From the NCBI RefSeq assembly GCF_014190775.1, contig NZ_JACHVP010000001.1, forward strand, positions 1,302,001 to 1,366,000: a stretch of DNA of 64,000 bases, written 5' to 3'. Source of the DNA: Leifsonia aquatica (GTDB lineage Bacteria > Actinomycetota > Actinomycetes > Actinomycetales > Microbacteriaceae). Shown here piece after piece: positions 15,603-26,879 of this stretch. The notes under the pieces are model-generated. The model did not search any database and was not told the origin of the DNA. It saw nothing but the letters and a program-made list of their open reading frames with translations. Each line of letters opens with the position of its first letter. Position 1 is the first letter of the stretch. The position numbers and the translations under genes are program-made.

Positions 15603-18600
15603 TGGGCTGGGACAACCCGCCCATCCCGTGGGCCGAGTTCGAGCGGCGGCTCTCCGGCCGTCGCACCGGCGAGCAGGCCGTCGAGCGCCCCTCCTCGCGC
15701 AAGCGGCAGAAGTACGTGCCGCAGCCCATCCCGGAGGAGCCGGAGACCGGGCACGTCGCGTACGCGGAGCTGCACGCGCACAGCAACTTCAGCTTCCTCG
15801 ACGGGGCGAGCTCGCCCGAGGAGCTGCTGGAGGAGGCGACTCGCCTGCGCCTGCACGGCCTCGCCCTCACCGATCACGACGGGCTCTACGGCGTCGTCCA
15901 TCTGGCCGAGGCCGCCGAGGCGTACGAGCGGGTGAAGACGGTGTTCGGCGCCGAGCTCTCCCTCGCGCTCAGCCGCCCGCAGAACGGCGAGGCCGACCCG
16001 GAGGGCAGCCACCTCGTCGTCCTCGCCCGCCGGCAGGAGGGGTACCACCGGCTCGCCGCCGCGATCACCGCCGGGCAGCTCGCGGGCGGCGAGAAGGGGC
16101 GCCCGGTCTACCGGCTGCCCGAGCTGGCCGAGCAGGCCGGCGGCGAGTGGATGGTGCTGACCGGCTGCCGCAAGGGCGACGTGCGCCTGGCGCTGGCCGA
16201 GCAGGGCGAGCGCGCAGCGGAGCACGAGGTGGCGCGCCTGGCGGAGCTGTTCGGCCACGACAACGTGCTGGTCGAGCTGATCGACCAGGGCAACCCGCAC
16301 GACACCACCGACAACGACGCGCTCGCCCGGATCGCCGGCCGGCTCGGCCTGCCCGTCGTGGCGACCAACAACGTCCACTACGCCTCGCCCGCGCAGTACC
16401 CGCTGGCGACCGCCGTGTCGGCCGTGCGCGCCCGGCGCAGCCTGGACGAGATGGACGGCTGGCTGCCCGCGTCCGCCGCCGCGCACCTGCGCAGCGGCGC
16501 CGAGATGGCCAGACGGTTCGCCCGCTACCCCGGCGCGGTGGAGCGGACCGTGGAGGTCGCCGACGACCTCTCCTTCCGGCTGCGCAGCGCCCGCCCGCGG
16601 CTGCCCAAGCAGGAGGTCCCGGAGGGGCACACCCCGATGAGCTGGCTCCGCGAGCTCACCTGGCGCGGTGCGGCCGAGCGCTACCGCGACCTCGACGAGA
16701 ACCCGGCGAAGCGGGAGCGCATCGAGCGCGAGCTCGACGTGATCGAGGCCAAGGACTTCCCCGGCTACTTCCTGATCGTGCACGACATCGTGCGGTTCGC
16801 CCGCAGCCAGGGCATCCTGTGCCAGGGCCGCGGGTCGGCGGCGAACTCGGCGGTCGTCTACCTGCTCGGGATCACCGCGGTCGACTCGATCAAGTACGAC
16901 CTGCCGTTCGAGCGCTTCCTCTCCAGCATGCGCGAGGAGGAGCCCGACATCGACGTCGACTTCGACTCCGACCGCCGCGAGGAGGTCATCCAGTACGTCT
17001 ACAGCAAGTACGGCCGGCACAACGCGGCGCAGGTCGCCAACGTGATCACCTACCGGCCCAAGAACGCGGTGCGCGACATGGCGAAGGCGCTCGGCCACTC
17101 CACCGGCCAGCAGGACGCCTGGAGCAAGCAGATCGACTCGTGGTCGCACGTCCAGACCACCGACGACCACGACATCCCGGACGAGGTGGTGGAGCTGGCG
17201 CAGCAGGTGCTGAAGTTCCCGCGGCACCTCGGCATCCACTCGGGCGGCATGGTGCTCACCGACCGGCCCGTCGGCGAGGTGTGCCCGATCGAGCACGCCC
17301 GCATGGAGGGGCGCACGGTGCTGCAGTGGGACAAGGACGACTGCGCGTGGATGGGCCTGGTCAAGTTCGACCTGCTCGGGCTCGGGATGCTGAGCGCGCT
17401 CGACTACTCGATGCGCGCGATCGCGTCGGCGCTCGGCGAGCAGTGGACGCTGGAGACCATCCCGAAGGAGGAGCAGGGCGTGTACGACATGCTCTGCCGC
17501 GCCGACTCGATCGGCGTGTTCCAGGTGGAGAGCCGGGCGCAGATCGGCACGCTCCCCCGGCTGCGGCCCCGCTCGTTCTACGACCTCGTGATCGAGATCG
17601 CGCTGATCCGCCCCGGCCCGATCCAGGGCGGCGCCGTGCACCCGTACATCCGGCGCAAGCTGGGCCAGGAGGAGGTCACCTACCTGCACCCGGCGCTGGA
17701 GCCGGTGCTGAAGCGCACGCTGGGCGTCCCCCTCTTCCAGGAGCAGCTGATGCAGATGGCGGTCGCGGTGGGCGATTGCACGGCGGAGGACGCCGACCTG
17801 CTGCGCCGGGCGATGGGCTCCAAGCGCGGGGTGGAGAAGATCGGCGCCCTGCGCGAGAAGCTCTACACGGGGATGGCGGGCAACGGCATCACCGGCGAGG
17901 ACGCCGACGCGATCTACGCCAAGATCGAGGCGTTCGCGAACTTCGGCTTCGCCGAGAGCCACGCGATCAGCTTCGCGCTGCTGGTCTACGTGAGCTCGTG
18001 GATGAAGCTGCACTACCCCGGTGCGTTCCTCGCCGCCCTGCTGCGCGCGCAGCCGATGGGGTTCTACTCGCCGCGCACCCTCACCGCCGACGCCCGGCGG
18101 CACGGCGTGGTGGTGCACCGGCCCGACATCCAGCGCTCGGGCGTGTTCCCGCTGCTCGAGCCGCTCGACGACGCCCGCCCGGGCCCGACCGGCATGGACC
18201 CGTGCCTGGCCGAGGAGCAGCCTCCCATCGCCCCCTTCGACCAGCGCGTTCCGCTCGACTACACGGCGCATCGCCGCGACGCCGGCCACGCCGTGCGGCT
18301 GGGGCTCGCCGGGGTGACCTCCATCGGCGAGAAGCTGGCCGAGCGGATCGTGGCCGAGCGGGAGGCCGACGGCCCCTACCGGGACCTCGCCGACCTCTCG
18401 CGCCGGGTCGGGCTGACCGTCGCCCAGCTGGAGGCGCTCGCCGCGGCGGGCGCGTTCGAGGACTTCGGCCTCGACCGGCGGCAGGCGATCTGGGAGGCGG
18501 GCAACGCGGCGCAGGACCGGCCCGAGTACCTCGCCGGCACCGCGATCACCGTGCAGCCGCCCCTGCTGCCGTTGCTGAGCCCCGCGGAGCAGCTGGCGAG

Positions 18601-18991
18601 CGATCTCTGGGCGACCGGCATCTCGACCGACGACCACCCGATCCGCTACCTGCGGCCGGCGCTCGCCTCGCGCGGGGTGCGCACGGCGGCGATGCTCGCG
18701 ACGTCGGAGTCCGGGCGGCGCATCGAGGTGGGCGGGGTGGTCACCCACCGGCAGCGCCCGGCGACCGCGGCCGGCGTGACCTTCCTCAACCTGGAGGACG
18801 AGACCGGGCTGGTGAACGTGGTCTGCCCGGTCGGGGTGTGGAACCGCTACCGGCGGGTCGCCCGGCAGGCGCCCGCGATGATCGTGCGCGGCATCCTGGA
18901 GCGCAGCGAGGAGGGCGTGGTCAACGTGATCGCCGACCGGCTGGAACCGCTGCAGACCGGCATCCGCACGGCCTCCCGCGACTTCCGCTGA
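15602..18991 (+). CDS. dnaE2: DnaE2, error-prone DNA polymerase III alpha subunit
   Basis: 1129 residues. Carries out translesion synthesis in the LexA-induced mutasome. An N-terminal PHP domain begins at about 54 (AYAELHAHSNFSFLDGASSPEEL); the palm carries GRGSAANSAVVYLLGI and the catalytic EEPDIDVDFDSDRR; the finger region has RRAMGSKRG and FGFAESHAISFALLVY; a helix-hairpin-helix segment (RIVAEREADGPYRDLADLSRRVGL) and an OB fold (GVVTHRQRPATAAGVTFLNLEDETGLVNVV) close the protein. The tau-binding tail of DnaE1 is lacking, as in DnaE2. Co-transcribed with imuA' and imuB. Confidence 0.95.
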   Translation: MGWDNPPIPWAEFERRLSGRRTGEQAVERPSSRKRQKYVPQPIPEEPETGHVAYAELHAHSNFSFLDGASSPEELLEEATRLRLHGLALTDHDGLYGVVHLAEAAEAYERVKTVFGAELSLALSRPQNGEADPEGSHLVVLARRQEGYHRLAAAITAGQLAGGEKGRPVYRLPELAEQAGGEWMVLTGCRKGDVRLALAEQGERAAEHEVARLAELFGHDNVLVELIDQGNPHDTTDNDALARIAGRLGLPVVATNNVHYASPAQYPLATAVSAVRARRSLDEMDGWLPASAAAHLRSGAEMARRFARYPGAVERTVEVADDLSFRLRSARPRLPKQEVPEGHTPMSWLRELTWRGAAERYRDLDENPAKRERIERELDVIEAKDFPGYFLIVHDIVRFARSQGILCQGRGSAANSAVVYLLGITAVDSIKYDLPFERFLSSMREEEPDIDVDFDSDRREEVIQYVYSKYGRHNAAQVANVITYRPKNAVRDMAKALGHSTGQQDAWSKQIDSWSHVQTTDDHDIPDEVVELAQQVLKFPRHLGIHSGGMVLTDRPVGEVCPIEHARMEGRTVLQWDKDDCAWMGLVKFDLLGLGMLSALDYSMRAIASALGEQWTLETIPKEEQGVYDMLCRADSIGVFQVESRAQIGTLPRLRPRSFYDLVIEIALIRPGPIQGGAVHPYIRRKLGQEEVTYLHPALEPVLKRTLGVPLFQEQLMQMAVAVGDCTAEDADLLRRAMGSKRGVEKIGALREKLYTGMAGNGITGEDADAIYAKIEAFANFGFAESHAISFALLVYVSSWMKLHYPGAFLAALLRAQPMGFYSPRTLTADARRHGVVVHRPDIQRSGVFPLLEPLDDARPGPTGMDPCLAEEQPPIAPFDQRVPLDYTAHRRDAGHAVRLGLAGVTSIGEKLAERIVAEREADGPYRDLADLSRRVGLTVAQLEALAAAGAFEDFGLDRRQAIWEAGNAAQDRPEYLAGTAITVQPPLLPLLSPAEQLASDLWATGISTDDHPIRYLRPALASRGVRTAAMLATSESGRRIEVGGVVTHRQRPATAAGVTFLNLEDETGLVNVVCPVGVWNRYRRVARQAPAMIVRGILERSEEGVVNVIADRLEPLQTGIRTASRDFR

Positions 18992-19018
18992 GACCGCCCG
19001 CGGTCGGCCTGCGCAGGC

Positions 19019-20427
<1,409 letters not shown>

Positions 20428-20457
20428 CGTTCAGACCCCACCGCGTCCGCGCGGGTC

Positions 20458-20492
20458 AACGGCTCGGTCGGCTCAGTGCCGGCCGAGCCGTT
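20458..20492 (+). terminator. Terminator hairpin between gdhA and the helicase gene
   Basis: A 14-bp stem (AACGGCTCGGTCGG with its complement at 20479-20492, one wobble) and a 7-nt loop. The right arm lies in the 3' end of the converging helicase gene, so it can serve both directions. Confidence 0.65.
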
Positions 20493-22323
20493 TGCGCAGG
20501 TACTCGATGCGCGCCTGCAGCTGCGAGACGCTCGCCTGGGCGACGGCCGGCCCGCCGCAGACCCGGCGCAGCTCGGCGTGGATGAGGCCGTGCGGCTCCC
20601 CCGAGTTCTTCGAGTACAGGCCGACCAGGCTGTTGAGCAGCTGGCGCTGCTCCTTCAGGGTGCGGTGCAGCGGTGCGGGAGGGTGTCCCTCGGCCGCAGC
20701 GGGACGCGCCGACGACCGCCGCGACTGGCGCTGCTGCCGCTGAAGCAGCAGCTCGTGCACCTGGTCGGGCTCCAGGATGCCGGGGAGGCCGATGAAGTCG
20801 TGCTCCTCGTCGGTGCCGGGCACCGCGTAGCTGCCGAACTCCTTGCCGTCGAACACGACCCGGTCGAAGTTGGCCTCCGAACCGAGCGCCTCGAAGGCGA
20901 ACTCCTCGGTCAGCGCCTCCGAGGCCCGCTCCTCGCGGTTGGCCTCGGCCACCATCGCGTCCTCGGGGTTCCACAGGTCGCCTTCGGCATTCTCGTCGGT
21001 CGGCCGGTCGAGCGCGTGGTCGCGCTCGAGCTCCAGCGCGTTGGCGAGCGCCATCAGCATCGGCACGTTCGGCAGGAACACCGAGGCGGTCTCGCCACGG
21101 CGGCGGGCGCGCACGAAGCGGCCGATCGCCTGAGCGAAGAAGAGCGGGGTGGAGGCGCTGGTCGCGTACACGCCGACCGCGAGCCGCGGCACGTCCACGC
21201 CCTCCGACACCATGCGCACGGCGACCATCCAGCGCGACGTGCCCTTCGAGAACTCCTCGATCCGGTCGCTCGCCTCCTTCTCGTCCGAGAGGACGACGGT
21301 GACGGACTCGCCGGTGATCTGCTGCAGGATGTCGGCGTACGCCCGGGCCGTGTAGTGGTCGGTCGCGATGACCAGACCCCCGGCGTCCGGGATGGCGCCG
21401 CGCACCTCGGTCAGGCGCCGGTCGGCCGCGCTGAGCACGGCCGGGATCCATTCGCCCTTCGGGTCGAGCGCGGTCCGCCAGGCCTGCGAGGTGATGTCCT
21501 TGGTGTTGCCCTCGCCGAGCCGCGCCTCCATCTCGTCGCCGGTCTTGGTGCGCCAGCGCATGTGGCCCGCGTAGACCATGAAGATCACGGGACGCACGAC
21601 CCCGTCCGACAGGGCACGGCCGTAGCCGTAGTTGTAGTCGGTGAGCGACGTGCGGATGCCCTGCTTGTCGGGCAGGTAGGTCACGAACGGGATCGGTGCG
21701 GTGTCGGAGCGGAACGGCGTCCCCGTGAGCGAGAGCCGGCGGGTGGCGCGCTCGAACGCGTCCCGGATGCCGTCGCCCCAGCTGAGCGCGTCGCCGCCGT
21801 GGTGCACCTCGTCGAGGATGACCAGGGTGCGGCTCGACTCGGTGATGTCCTTGTGGAGGCTCGGCCGCATGGCGACCTGCGCGTAGGTGACCGCGACGCC
21901 CTTGTAGTGCCGGGCGTATCGGCCATCGGCGTTCTTGAAGTCCGGATCGAGGTTGAGGCCGACGCGGGAGGCGGCCTCCGCCCACTGGCGCTTCAGGTGC
22001 TCCGTGGGGGCGACGACGGTGACGCGCTCGATGACGCGGCGGTTGAGCAGCTCGGTCGCGAGGCGCAGGGCGAAGGTCGTCTTACCGGCGCCCGGCGTCG
22101 CCGCGGCGAGGAAGTCGCGCGGCTCGTCCCGGAAGTAGGTGTCGAGCGCCTCGGCCTGCCACGCGCGCAGTTTTCCCGCGGTTCCCCAAGCGGCGCGCTC
22201 CGGGAACGACGGCGAGAGATGCTCGGCCGCGAAGCTGCCCGCGTGTACCCCGATGGCGTCCGACTCGTCGCCGGACTCGGCGTCCGGTTCGAACCCGGGG
22301 AGGGGTGCAGCTGTCGTTTCCAC
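20473..22323 (-). CDS. DEAD/DEAH-box superfamily 2 helicase
   Basis: About 616 residues. Superfamily 2 motifs are clear: Q-like LRAWQAEALDTYF, Walker A ATPGAGKTTFALRLA, motif Ia VVAPTEHLKRQW, the LDEVHHG box, motif III LTGTPFRSD, motif V VSEGVDVPRLAVGVYAT and motif VI QAIGRFVRARRRGE. A C-terminal region of about 180 residues (LLQRQQRQSRRS, then a coiled-coil-like QLQARIEYLRKRL) has no recognised domain. Related proteins resemble type I/III restriction or XPB-like translocases, but no nuclease or methylase gene is nearby. Start uncertain: GTG at 22323 or TTG at 22332, neither with a good ribosome site. Confidence 0.85.
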   Translation of the reverse strand: METTAAPLPGFEPDAESGDESDAIGVHAGSFAAEHLSPSFPERAAWGTAGKLRAWQAEALDTYFRDEPRDFLAAATPGAGKTTFALRLATELLNRRVIERVTVVAPTEHLKRQWAEAASRVGLNLDPDFKNADGRYARHYKGVAVTYAQVAMRPSLHKDITESSRTLVILDEVHHGGDALSWGDGIRDAFERATRRLSLTGTPFRSDTAPIPFVTYLPDKQGIRTSLTDYNYGYGRALSDGVVRPVIFMVYAGHMRWRTKTGDEMEARLGEGNTKDITSQAWRTALDPKGEWIPAVLSAADRRLTEVRGAIPDAGGLVIATDHYTARAYADILQQITGESVTVVLSDEKEASDRIEEFSKGTSRWMVAVRMVSEGVDVPRLAVGVYATSASTPLFFAQAIGRFVRARRRGETASVFLPNVPMLMALANALELERDHALDRPTDENAEGDLWNPEDAMVAEANREERASEALTEEFAFEALGSEANFDRVVFDGKEFGSYAVPGTDEEHDFIGLPGILEPDQVHELLLQRQQRQSRRSSARPAAAEGHPPAPLHRTLKEQRQLLNSLVGLYSKNSGEPHGLIHAELRRVCGGPAVAQASVSQLQARIEYLRKRLGRH

Positions 22324-22393
22324 GTGGATCAAATCTACCCGCTCCGTCCGACATCCGCCTGGACGGACGGTCCACCGGATGCAGAATGGAGGA

Positions 22394-23185
22394 ATGGTCG
22401 AAGCTCAGCATCCCTGGTCCCGCTACGTCGCCCTGGGCGACTCGTTCACGGAGGGCATCGGCGACCCCGAGCCCGCCAGCCCCGGCGGGCACCGCGGCTG
22501 GGCCGACCGAGTCGCCGAGGTGCTGAGCAGCCAGACCGACGACTTCGCCTACGCGAACCTGGCCGTGCGCGGCAAGCTGATCAAGCAGATCCTGGACGAC
22601 CAGGTCGAGCCCGCGCTCGCCCTGCGCCCCGACCTGATCACCATCTCCGCCGGCGGCAACGACGTCATCCGCCCGGGCACCGACCCCGACCAGATCGCCG
22701 CGCTCTTCGACCAGGCGGTGGCCCGCCTCAGCCGGGACGGCGCGACCATCGTGGTGTTCACGGGCGTCGATGTCGGGTTCTCCCCCGTGTTCCGCGGCAT
22801 CCGCGGCAAGGTCGCGATCTACAACGAGAACGTCCGCGCCGTCGCCGCCCGGTACGACTGCATCGTGGCCGACCAGTGGGCGCTGACCGAGATCCAGGAC
22901 CAGCGGATGTGGGCCCCCGACCGCCTCCACCTCGCGCCGCTCGGCCACCACACCGTCGCGCGCATGGTGCTCGCGGCCCTCAATGTGGAGAACGACCTCC
23001 AGCCGCTCGACCCCGAGCCGCTGCCCGCCCGCACCTGGCGCCAGGCGCGCTCGGAGGACATCTCGTGGGCGCGGGAGTACCTCGTGCCGTGGGTGGTGCG
23101 GCGCATCCGCCACCAGTCCTCCGGCGACCACGTGCTGCCCAAGCGGCCGGAAGCCGGGCCCTTCCTCATCCGCACCGAGGACTGA
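22394..23185 (+). CDS. SGNH/GDSL-type esterase/lipase family protein
   Basis: 263 residues, no signal peptide. Block I GDSFTEGIGDP carries the catalytic Ser near residue 17, the block II Gly is in NLAVRGKL, block III is ISAGGNDV and block V APDRLHLAPLGHH supplies the Asp-His pair. Hydrolyses an ester of unknown kind in the cytoplasm. The C-terminal 70 residues are charged and less conserved. GGAGGA directly abuts the ATG; a CAGAAT box 6 nt upstream makes leaderless initiation possible. Divergent from the helicase. Confidence 0.85.
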   Translation: MVEAQHPWSRYVALGDSFTEGIGDPEPASPGGHRGWADRVAEVLSSQTDDFAYANLAVRGKLIKQILDDQVEPALALRPDLITISAGGNDVIRPGTDPDQIAALFDQAVARLSRDGATIVVFTGVDVGFSPVFRGIRGKVAIYNENVRAVAARYDCIVADQWALTEIQDQRMWAPDRLHLAPLGHHTVARMVLAALNVENDLQPLDPEPLPARTWRQARSEDISWAREYLVPWVVRRIRHQSSGDHVLPKRPEAGPFLIRTED

Positions 23186-23206
23186 GCGCGTTCCCGGCCC
23201 GTCGGG

Positions 23207-24463
23207 TCAGGTCCCGAGCCCGCCGGGGTGCGCCAGGCGCCAGCCGAATCCGGGGTCGGGGACGTCCTTCGCGAGGGCCAGGTCGGTCGTCTGCGTTTTC
23301 CCGTTGGAGGTGAACGTCACCTTGCCGACGACGTCGCCGGCGAAACCGGACTGCACCGGACGCGTCTCCAGCGCCACCTCGACCGGCTGATCGGACCACA
23401 CGACGAACGTCGTCGCGGTCGTGGCCACGAGATCCGAGCTCGCCTTCCACGGCGTGCTGTACGAGCCGAAGACCTGGCCCTTCGTGGAGGCGGAGACCTC
23501 GTGGAAGCCCGCCTTCACGCTGGTCAGCAGCGCCTTGACGCCCGCCCACAGGTCGTCGTGGGTCGGTGCGCCGAGCACGACGCCCAGCACCCGCACCTTC
23601 GACTTGCCCACGGCGACCTCGGCCGAGAACAGCAGGCAGTTGCCCGCCTCGTCGGTGTTGCCGGTCTTGAGTCCGTCGATGCCCTCCCAGCCCAGGAGGG
23701 TGTTCGTGTTGTCCTGCGCGCCCGCACCGGGGAGCGTCGCCGTCTTCTGCGAGACGATCGACGACAGCGCGGGCGAGTCGAGCACGAGCTGCCCGAGACC
23801 GAGGAGGTCCTTCGTCGTGCTCACGTTGCCCGGGTCCAGCCCGTCGGCCGTGACGATCTTCGTGCCGGTGAAGCCCTTGGCCGCGAGCCACTTGTTGGCC
23901 GCGTCCACGTAGGCCGAGGTGGAGCCGTACGCCCAGTTCACGAGCGAGATCGCGTAGTTGTTGGCCGAGGGAAGCAGCATCGCGGTGAGCGCCTCCTTCT
24001 CGGTCATCGACGTGCCGGCCTGCACCGGCGCCCACGAGCCGCCCTCCGCGATGACCTCGTTCCAGATGTCGACGTCCTTCTGCGTGAAGTCGATCGTCGG
24101 TCCCTGGTCGTCGCCCTTCAGCGGCTTCGCGTCCAGCACCAGGAGGGCCGTGACCACCTTCGTCACGCTCGCGATCGGCACGCTGGCGTCGCTCCCGTGG
24201 GAGATCGTGGCACCCGAGTAGTCGGGTGCGGTGACGGCGGACGAGCCGTATCCGGGCCAGGCGAGCTGGGCGGCGGGCTGCACGATCGACTTCTCGTGCG
24301 TGACCGAGGCCGCGGTCGCCGGGACGGGCGTCAGCAGCGAGCCGGCGATGTAGAGGAAGGCGAGCAGCAGCGTCCCGCCGATCCCGAACACGACGAAGCG
24401 ACGACGGCGGTAGACCGTCCGGGACACACGGCGCGACGGATCGACAGGCACTTGCGGGGACAC
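23207..24463 (-). CDS. D-alanyl-D-alanine carboxypeptidase (penicillin-binding protein, S11)
   Basis: 418 residues. Trims the terminal D-Ala from peptidoglycan stem peptides. A cytoplasmic basic N-terminus (YRRRRF) and one membrane helix (23-44) act as a signal anchor. Serine-protease-like penicillin-binding motifs are SVTK (nucleophile Ser99, Lys102), SAN (166-168) and KTG (266-268). A C-terminal beta-domain (about 320-418) follows. The GTG start is supported by a TAGAAT -10 (complement of 24470-24475) 6 nt upstream. Confidence 0.92.
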   Translation of the reverse strand: MSPQVPVDPSRRVSRTVYRRRRFVVFGIGGTLLLAFLYIAGSLLTPVPATAASVTHEKSIVQPAAQLAWPGYGSSAVTAPDYSGATISHGSDASVPIASVTKVVTALLVLDAKPLKGDDQGPTIDFTQKDVDIWNEVIAEGGSWAPVQAGTSMTEKEALTAMLLPSANNYAISLVNWAYGSTSAYVDAANKWLAAKGFTGTKIVTADGLDPGNVSTTKDLLGLGQLVLDSPALSSIVSQKTATLPGAGAQDNTNTLLGWEGIDGLKTGNTDEAGNCLLFSAEVAVGKSKVRVLGVVLGAPTHDDLWAGVKALLTSVKAGFHEVSASTKGQVFGSYSTPWKASSDLVATTATTFVVWSDQPVEVALETRPVQSGFAGDVVGKVTFTSNGKTQTTDLALAKDVPDPGFGWRLAHPGGLGT

Positions 24464-24482
24464 GCTGGAATTCTAAGCGTGA

Positions 24483-25307
24483 CTACTCAGGCATCCCCTG
24501 AGAACGCGCCCGCAACGCCCAGAGCGCCACGGCGCTGGCCGACGCGACGTTCAGCGAGTCGACGCCGTGCAGCATCGGGATGGTGACGACCGTGTCCGCG
24601 GAGGCCAGCGCCCGGCGCGAGAGCCCGTCCCCTTCGGAGCCGAGCACCATCGCGACGCGCTCGGGCGGTGCGGCCGCGTACTCGTCCAGGGTGACTGCGT
24701 CGTCGGCGAGGGCGAGGGCCGCGATGTCGAAGCCCGCATCGTGCAGGATCCCGGTCGCCTCGTCCCATTCCGGGATGCGCGTCCACGGCACCTGGAGCAC
24801 GGTCCCCATGCTGACGCGCACGCTGCGCCGGTAGAGCGGGTCGGCGCACCGCGGGCTCACGAGCACCGCGTCCGCACCGAGGCCCGCGACCGAACGGAAG
24901 ATCGCCCCGACGTTCGTGTGGTCGACGATGTCCTCCAGCACCACGACCCGGCGCGCATCGCGGAGCAGGTCGCGCGGATCGGGCAGCACGGGCCGGTGCA
25001 TCGCCGCGAGCGCGCCGCGGTGCAGGTTGTACCCGGTGAGCTGCTCGAGCACGCCCGCTTCGCCCACGAACACGGGCACGTCCGGGTACTGCTCGAGCAA
25101 CGGCTCCACGTCGGGCAGCCACTGCTCCTGCAGCAGTACGGACCGAGGGCGGTGCCCGGCAGCGAGAGCGCGCGTGATGACCTTGGTCGATTCCGCGATG
25201 TAGAGGCCGCCCTCCGGCTCGCTCACGCGCCGCAGCGCGACGTCGGTCAAACGGGAGTAGTCGGCGAGGCCGTCGGCCGTCAGGTCGGTCACACGATGGA
25301 TCTGCAC
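24483..25307 (-). CDS. SpoU/TrmH-family RNA 2'-O-methyltransferase
   Basis: 274 residues. SPOUT knot motifs are present in order: NVGAIFRSVAGLGADAVLVSP (motif 1), MVLGSEGDGLS (motif 2) and IPMLHGVDSLNVASASAVALW (motif 3). An N-terminal substrate-binding domain (about 1-110, with EGGLYIAESTKVITRALAAGHRP) resembles rRNA methylases of the TsnR/RlmB type. Target nucleotide unknown. GTG start with a CAATCT box 6 nt upstream (complement of 25314-25319), leaderless type. Divergent from the sirtuin gene. Confidence 0.88.
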   Translation of the reverse strand: MQIHRVTDLTADGLADYSRLTDVALRRVSEPEGGLYIAESTKVITRALAAGHRPRSVLLQEQWLPDVEPLLEQYPDVPVFVGEAGVLEQLTGYNLHRGALAAMHRPVLPDPRDLLRDARRVVVLEDIVDHTNVGAIFRSVAGLGADAVLVSPRCADPLYRRSVRVSMGTVLQVPWTRIPEWDEATGILHDAGFDIAALALADDAVTLDEYAAAPPERVAMVLGSEGDGLSRRALASADTVVTIPMLHGVDSLNVASASAVALWALRARSQGMPE

Positions 25308-25387
25308 CCCTCAAGATTGCCAGTCGCCGGAAACAATTCGGAAAACTGGGGTGTTTAGACTCGGGAGGGGACGACCGGGAGGTGCCT

Positions 25388-26233
25388 GTGGACACGCTGA
25401 CGACGGAGCTGACGCCCGAGCTCGCGCGAGCGATCGACGAGACGGTCGACCTGCTCTCGGGCCGGCGCTTCGCCGTGCTCACCGGTGCGGGCGTGTCGAC
25501 CGACTCCGGCATCCCCGACTACCGCGGCGAGGGCGCGCCCAAGCGCACGCCGATGACGTTCCAGCAGTTCCTCGCCGACGACCGGTACCGCAAGCGCTAC
25601 TGGGCGGGCAGTCACCTCGGCTACCGCCGCTTCGCCGCCGCGCGCCCCAATGCCGGCCACCGCGCGCTGGCGGCGCTGGAGGCGGCGGGCGCGGCCAACG
25701 GCGTCATCACGCAGAACGTGGACGGCCTCCACAAGCAGGCGGGCTCGCAGCGGGTCGTCGACCTGCACGGCTCGATGGACCGCGTGGTCTGCCTGGTCTG
25801 CGGCCAGGTCTTCGCCCGCGAGGCCATCACCGCGCGCATCGACGCCGCCAACCCGTGGATCGACACCGAGGGCGCGGTCGAGATCGCCCCCGACGGCGAC
25901 GCGATCGTCACCGACATCGACTCCTTCGTCGTGCCCGATTGCACGGTGTGCGGCGGCCACCTCAAGCCCGACGTCGTCTTCTTCGGCGAGTTCATCCCGG
26001 CCGAGAAGTACCGCGAGGCGAGCGCCATGGTCCGCGCGTCGGACGCGCTGCTGATCGCCGGCTCGTCGCTCATCGTCAACTCGGGCATCCGCCTGCTGGA
26101 GGAGGCGCGGCGCCGGCGGCTGCCGATCGTCATCGTCAACCGGGGCGAGACCAAGGGCGACCTGCGCGCGGCCATTAAGCTGGATGCCGGGACGACGGAG
26201 ACGCTCGTCGAGCTCTCCCGGCGGCTGGCCTAG
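25388..26233 (+). CDS. NAD-dependent protein deacylase (Sir2 family)
   Basis: 281 residues. Removes acyl groups from lysines using NAD. The NAD site GAGVSTDSGIPDYR is at 33-46, TQNVDGLH around 108-114, and the catalytic His127 in DLHGS; four zinc cysteines (135, 138, 185, 188) are intact. An insertion of about 25 residues lies between the cysteine pairs. The GTG at 25388 is preferred since the earlier GTG at 25382 overlaps GGGAGG, which then sits 5 nt upstream. A TAGACT -10 is at 25356-25361. Could be a desuccinylase instead; the Tyr/Arg pair typical of SIRT5 was not identified. Confidence 0.9.
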   Translation: MDTLTTELTPELARAIDETVDLLSGRRFAVLTGAGVSTDSGIPDYRGEGAPKRTPMTFQQFLADDRYRKRYWAGSHLGYRRFAAARPNAGHRALAALEAAGAANGVITQNVDGLHKQAGSQRVVDLHGSMDRVVCLVCGQVFAREAITARIDAANPWIDTEGAVEIAPDGDAIVTDIDSFVVPDCTVCGGHLKPDVVFFGEFIPAEKYREASAMVRASDALLIAGSSLIVNSGIRLLEEARRRRLPIVIVNRGETKGDLRAAIKLDAGTTETLVELSRRLA

Positions 26234-26279
26234 CACTCCGCACAGCCGCCGAGGCACGTCCTGCAGCGAAAGGACGCGC

Positions 26280-26879
26280 GTGACCTTCATCTCCCTCGTT
26301 CGGCACGGCCAGACCGATTGGAACCTCGCCAAGCGCATCCAGGGCTCCAGCGACATCCCTCTGAACGACACCGGGCGCGCTCAGGCGGAGACGACCGGAC
26401 GCGCGCTCGCCGGCGGCCGGTTCGACGCGATCTACGCGAGCCCGCTGGGCCGCGCGTTCGAGACCGCGCGCATCATCTCGTCGCACCTCGGGCTGGGCGA
26501 GCCCGGGGCGCTGCCCGCGGTCGCCGAGCGCAACTATGGCGAGGCGGAGGGGCTCACCGGAGCCCAGATCCTCGAGCGTTGGCCCGAGGGCACGCCCGTC
26601 CCCGGCCGCGAGTCGCGCGACGACGTCGTGAGGCGCGCCCTCCCGGCCCTGCTGGAGCTGGGCGAGACCCATCCCGACGAGAGCCTCATCGTGGTGAGCC
26701 ACGGCGGCGTCATCGGCTCGCTCGTGCGCCACGTCACCGACCACGCGCTGCCCGGCCCGGGCGAGGTCATCCCCAACGGCTCCGTCCACCGGTTCGTCTA
26801 CGACGACGGCGTGCTCCGGCTCGACCGCTTCAACCTCGGCCCGGAGGACCGCGACCTGCTCACCGCCTCCGTGATGTGA
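26280..26879 (+). CDS. Histidine phosphatase family protein (phosphoglycerate mutase-like)
   Basis: 199 residues. The RHG signature is at 8-10 (LVRHGQTDWN), a second Arg in SPLGRAFETA, the catalytic Glu in ERNYGEAEG and the second His in VSHGGVIGSLV. These broad-specificity phosphatases act on sugar phosphates or phospho-amino compounds; substrate not readable. GTG start; weak ribosome site (AAAGGA). Its 3' end overlaps the 3' end of the converging glycosyltransferase by 20 bp. Confidence 0.88.
   Translation: MTFISLVRHGQTDWNLAKRIQGSSDIPLNDTGRAQAETTGRALAGGRFDAIYASPLGRAFETARIISSHLGLGEPGALPAVAERNYGEAEGLTGAQILERWPEGTPVPGRESRDDVVRRALPALLELGETHPDESLIVVSHGGVIGSLVRHVTDHALPGPGEVIPNGSVHRFVYDDGVLRLDRFNLGPEDRDLLTASVM

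Noticed and set aside
15131-18748. 1205-codon open frame antisense to dnaE2
   Set aside because: Long antisense frames are a by-product of high third-position GC; the sequence is His/Arg/Gly-rich with no domain, while dnaE2 has clear catalytic motifs on the other strand.
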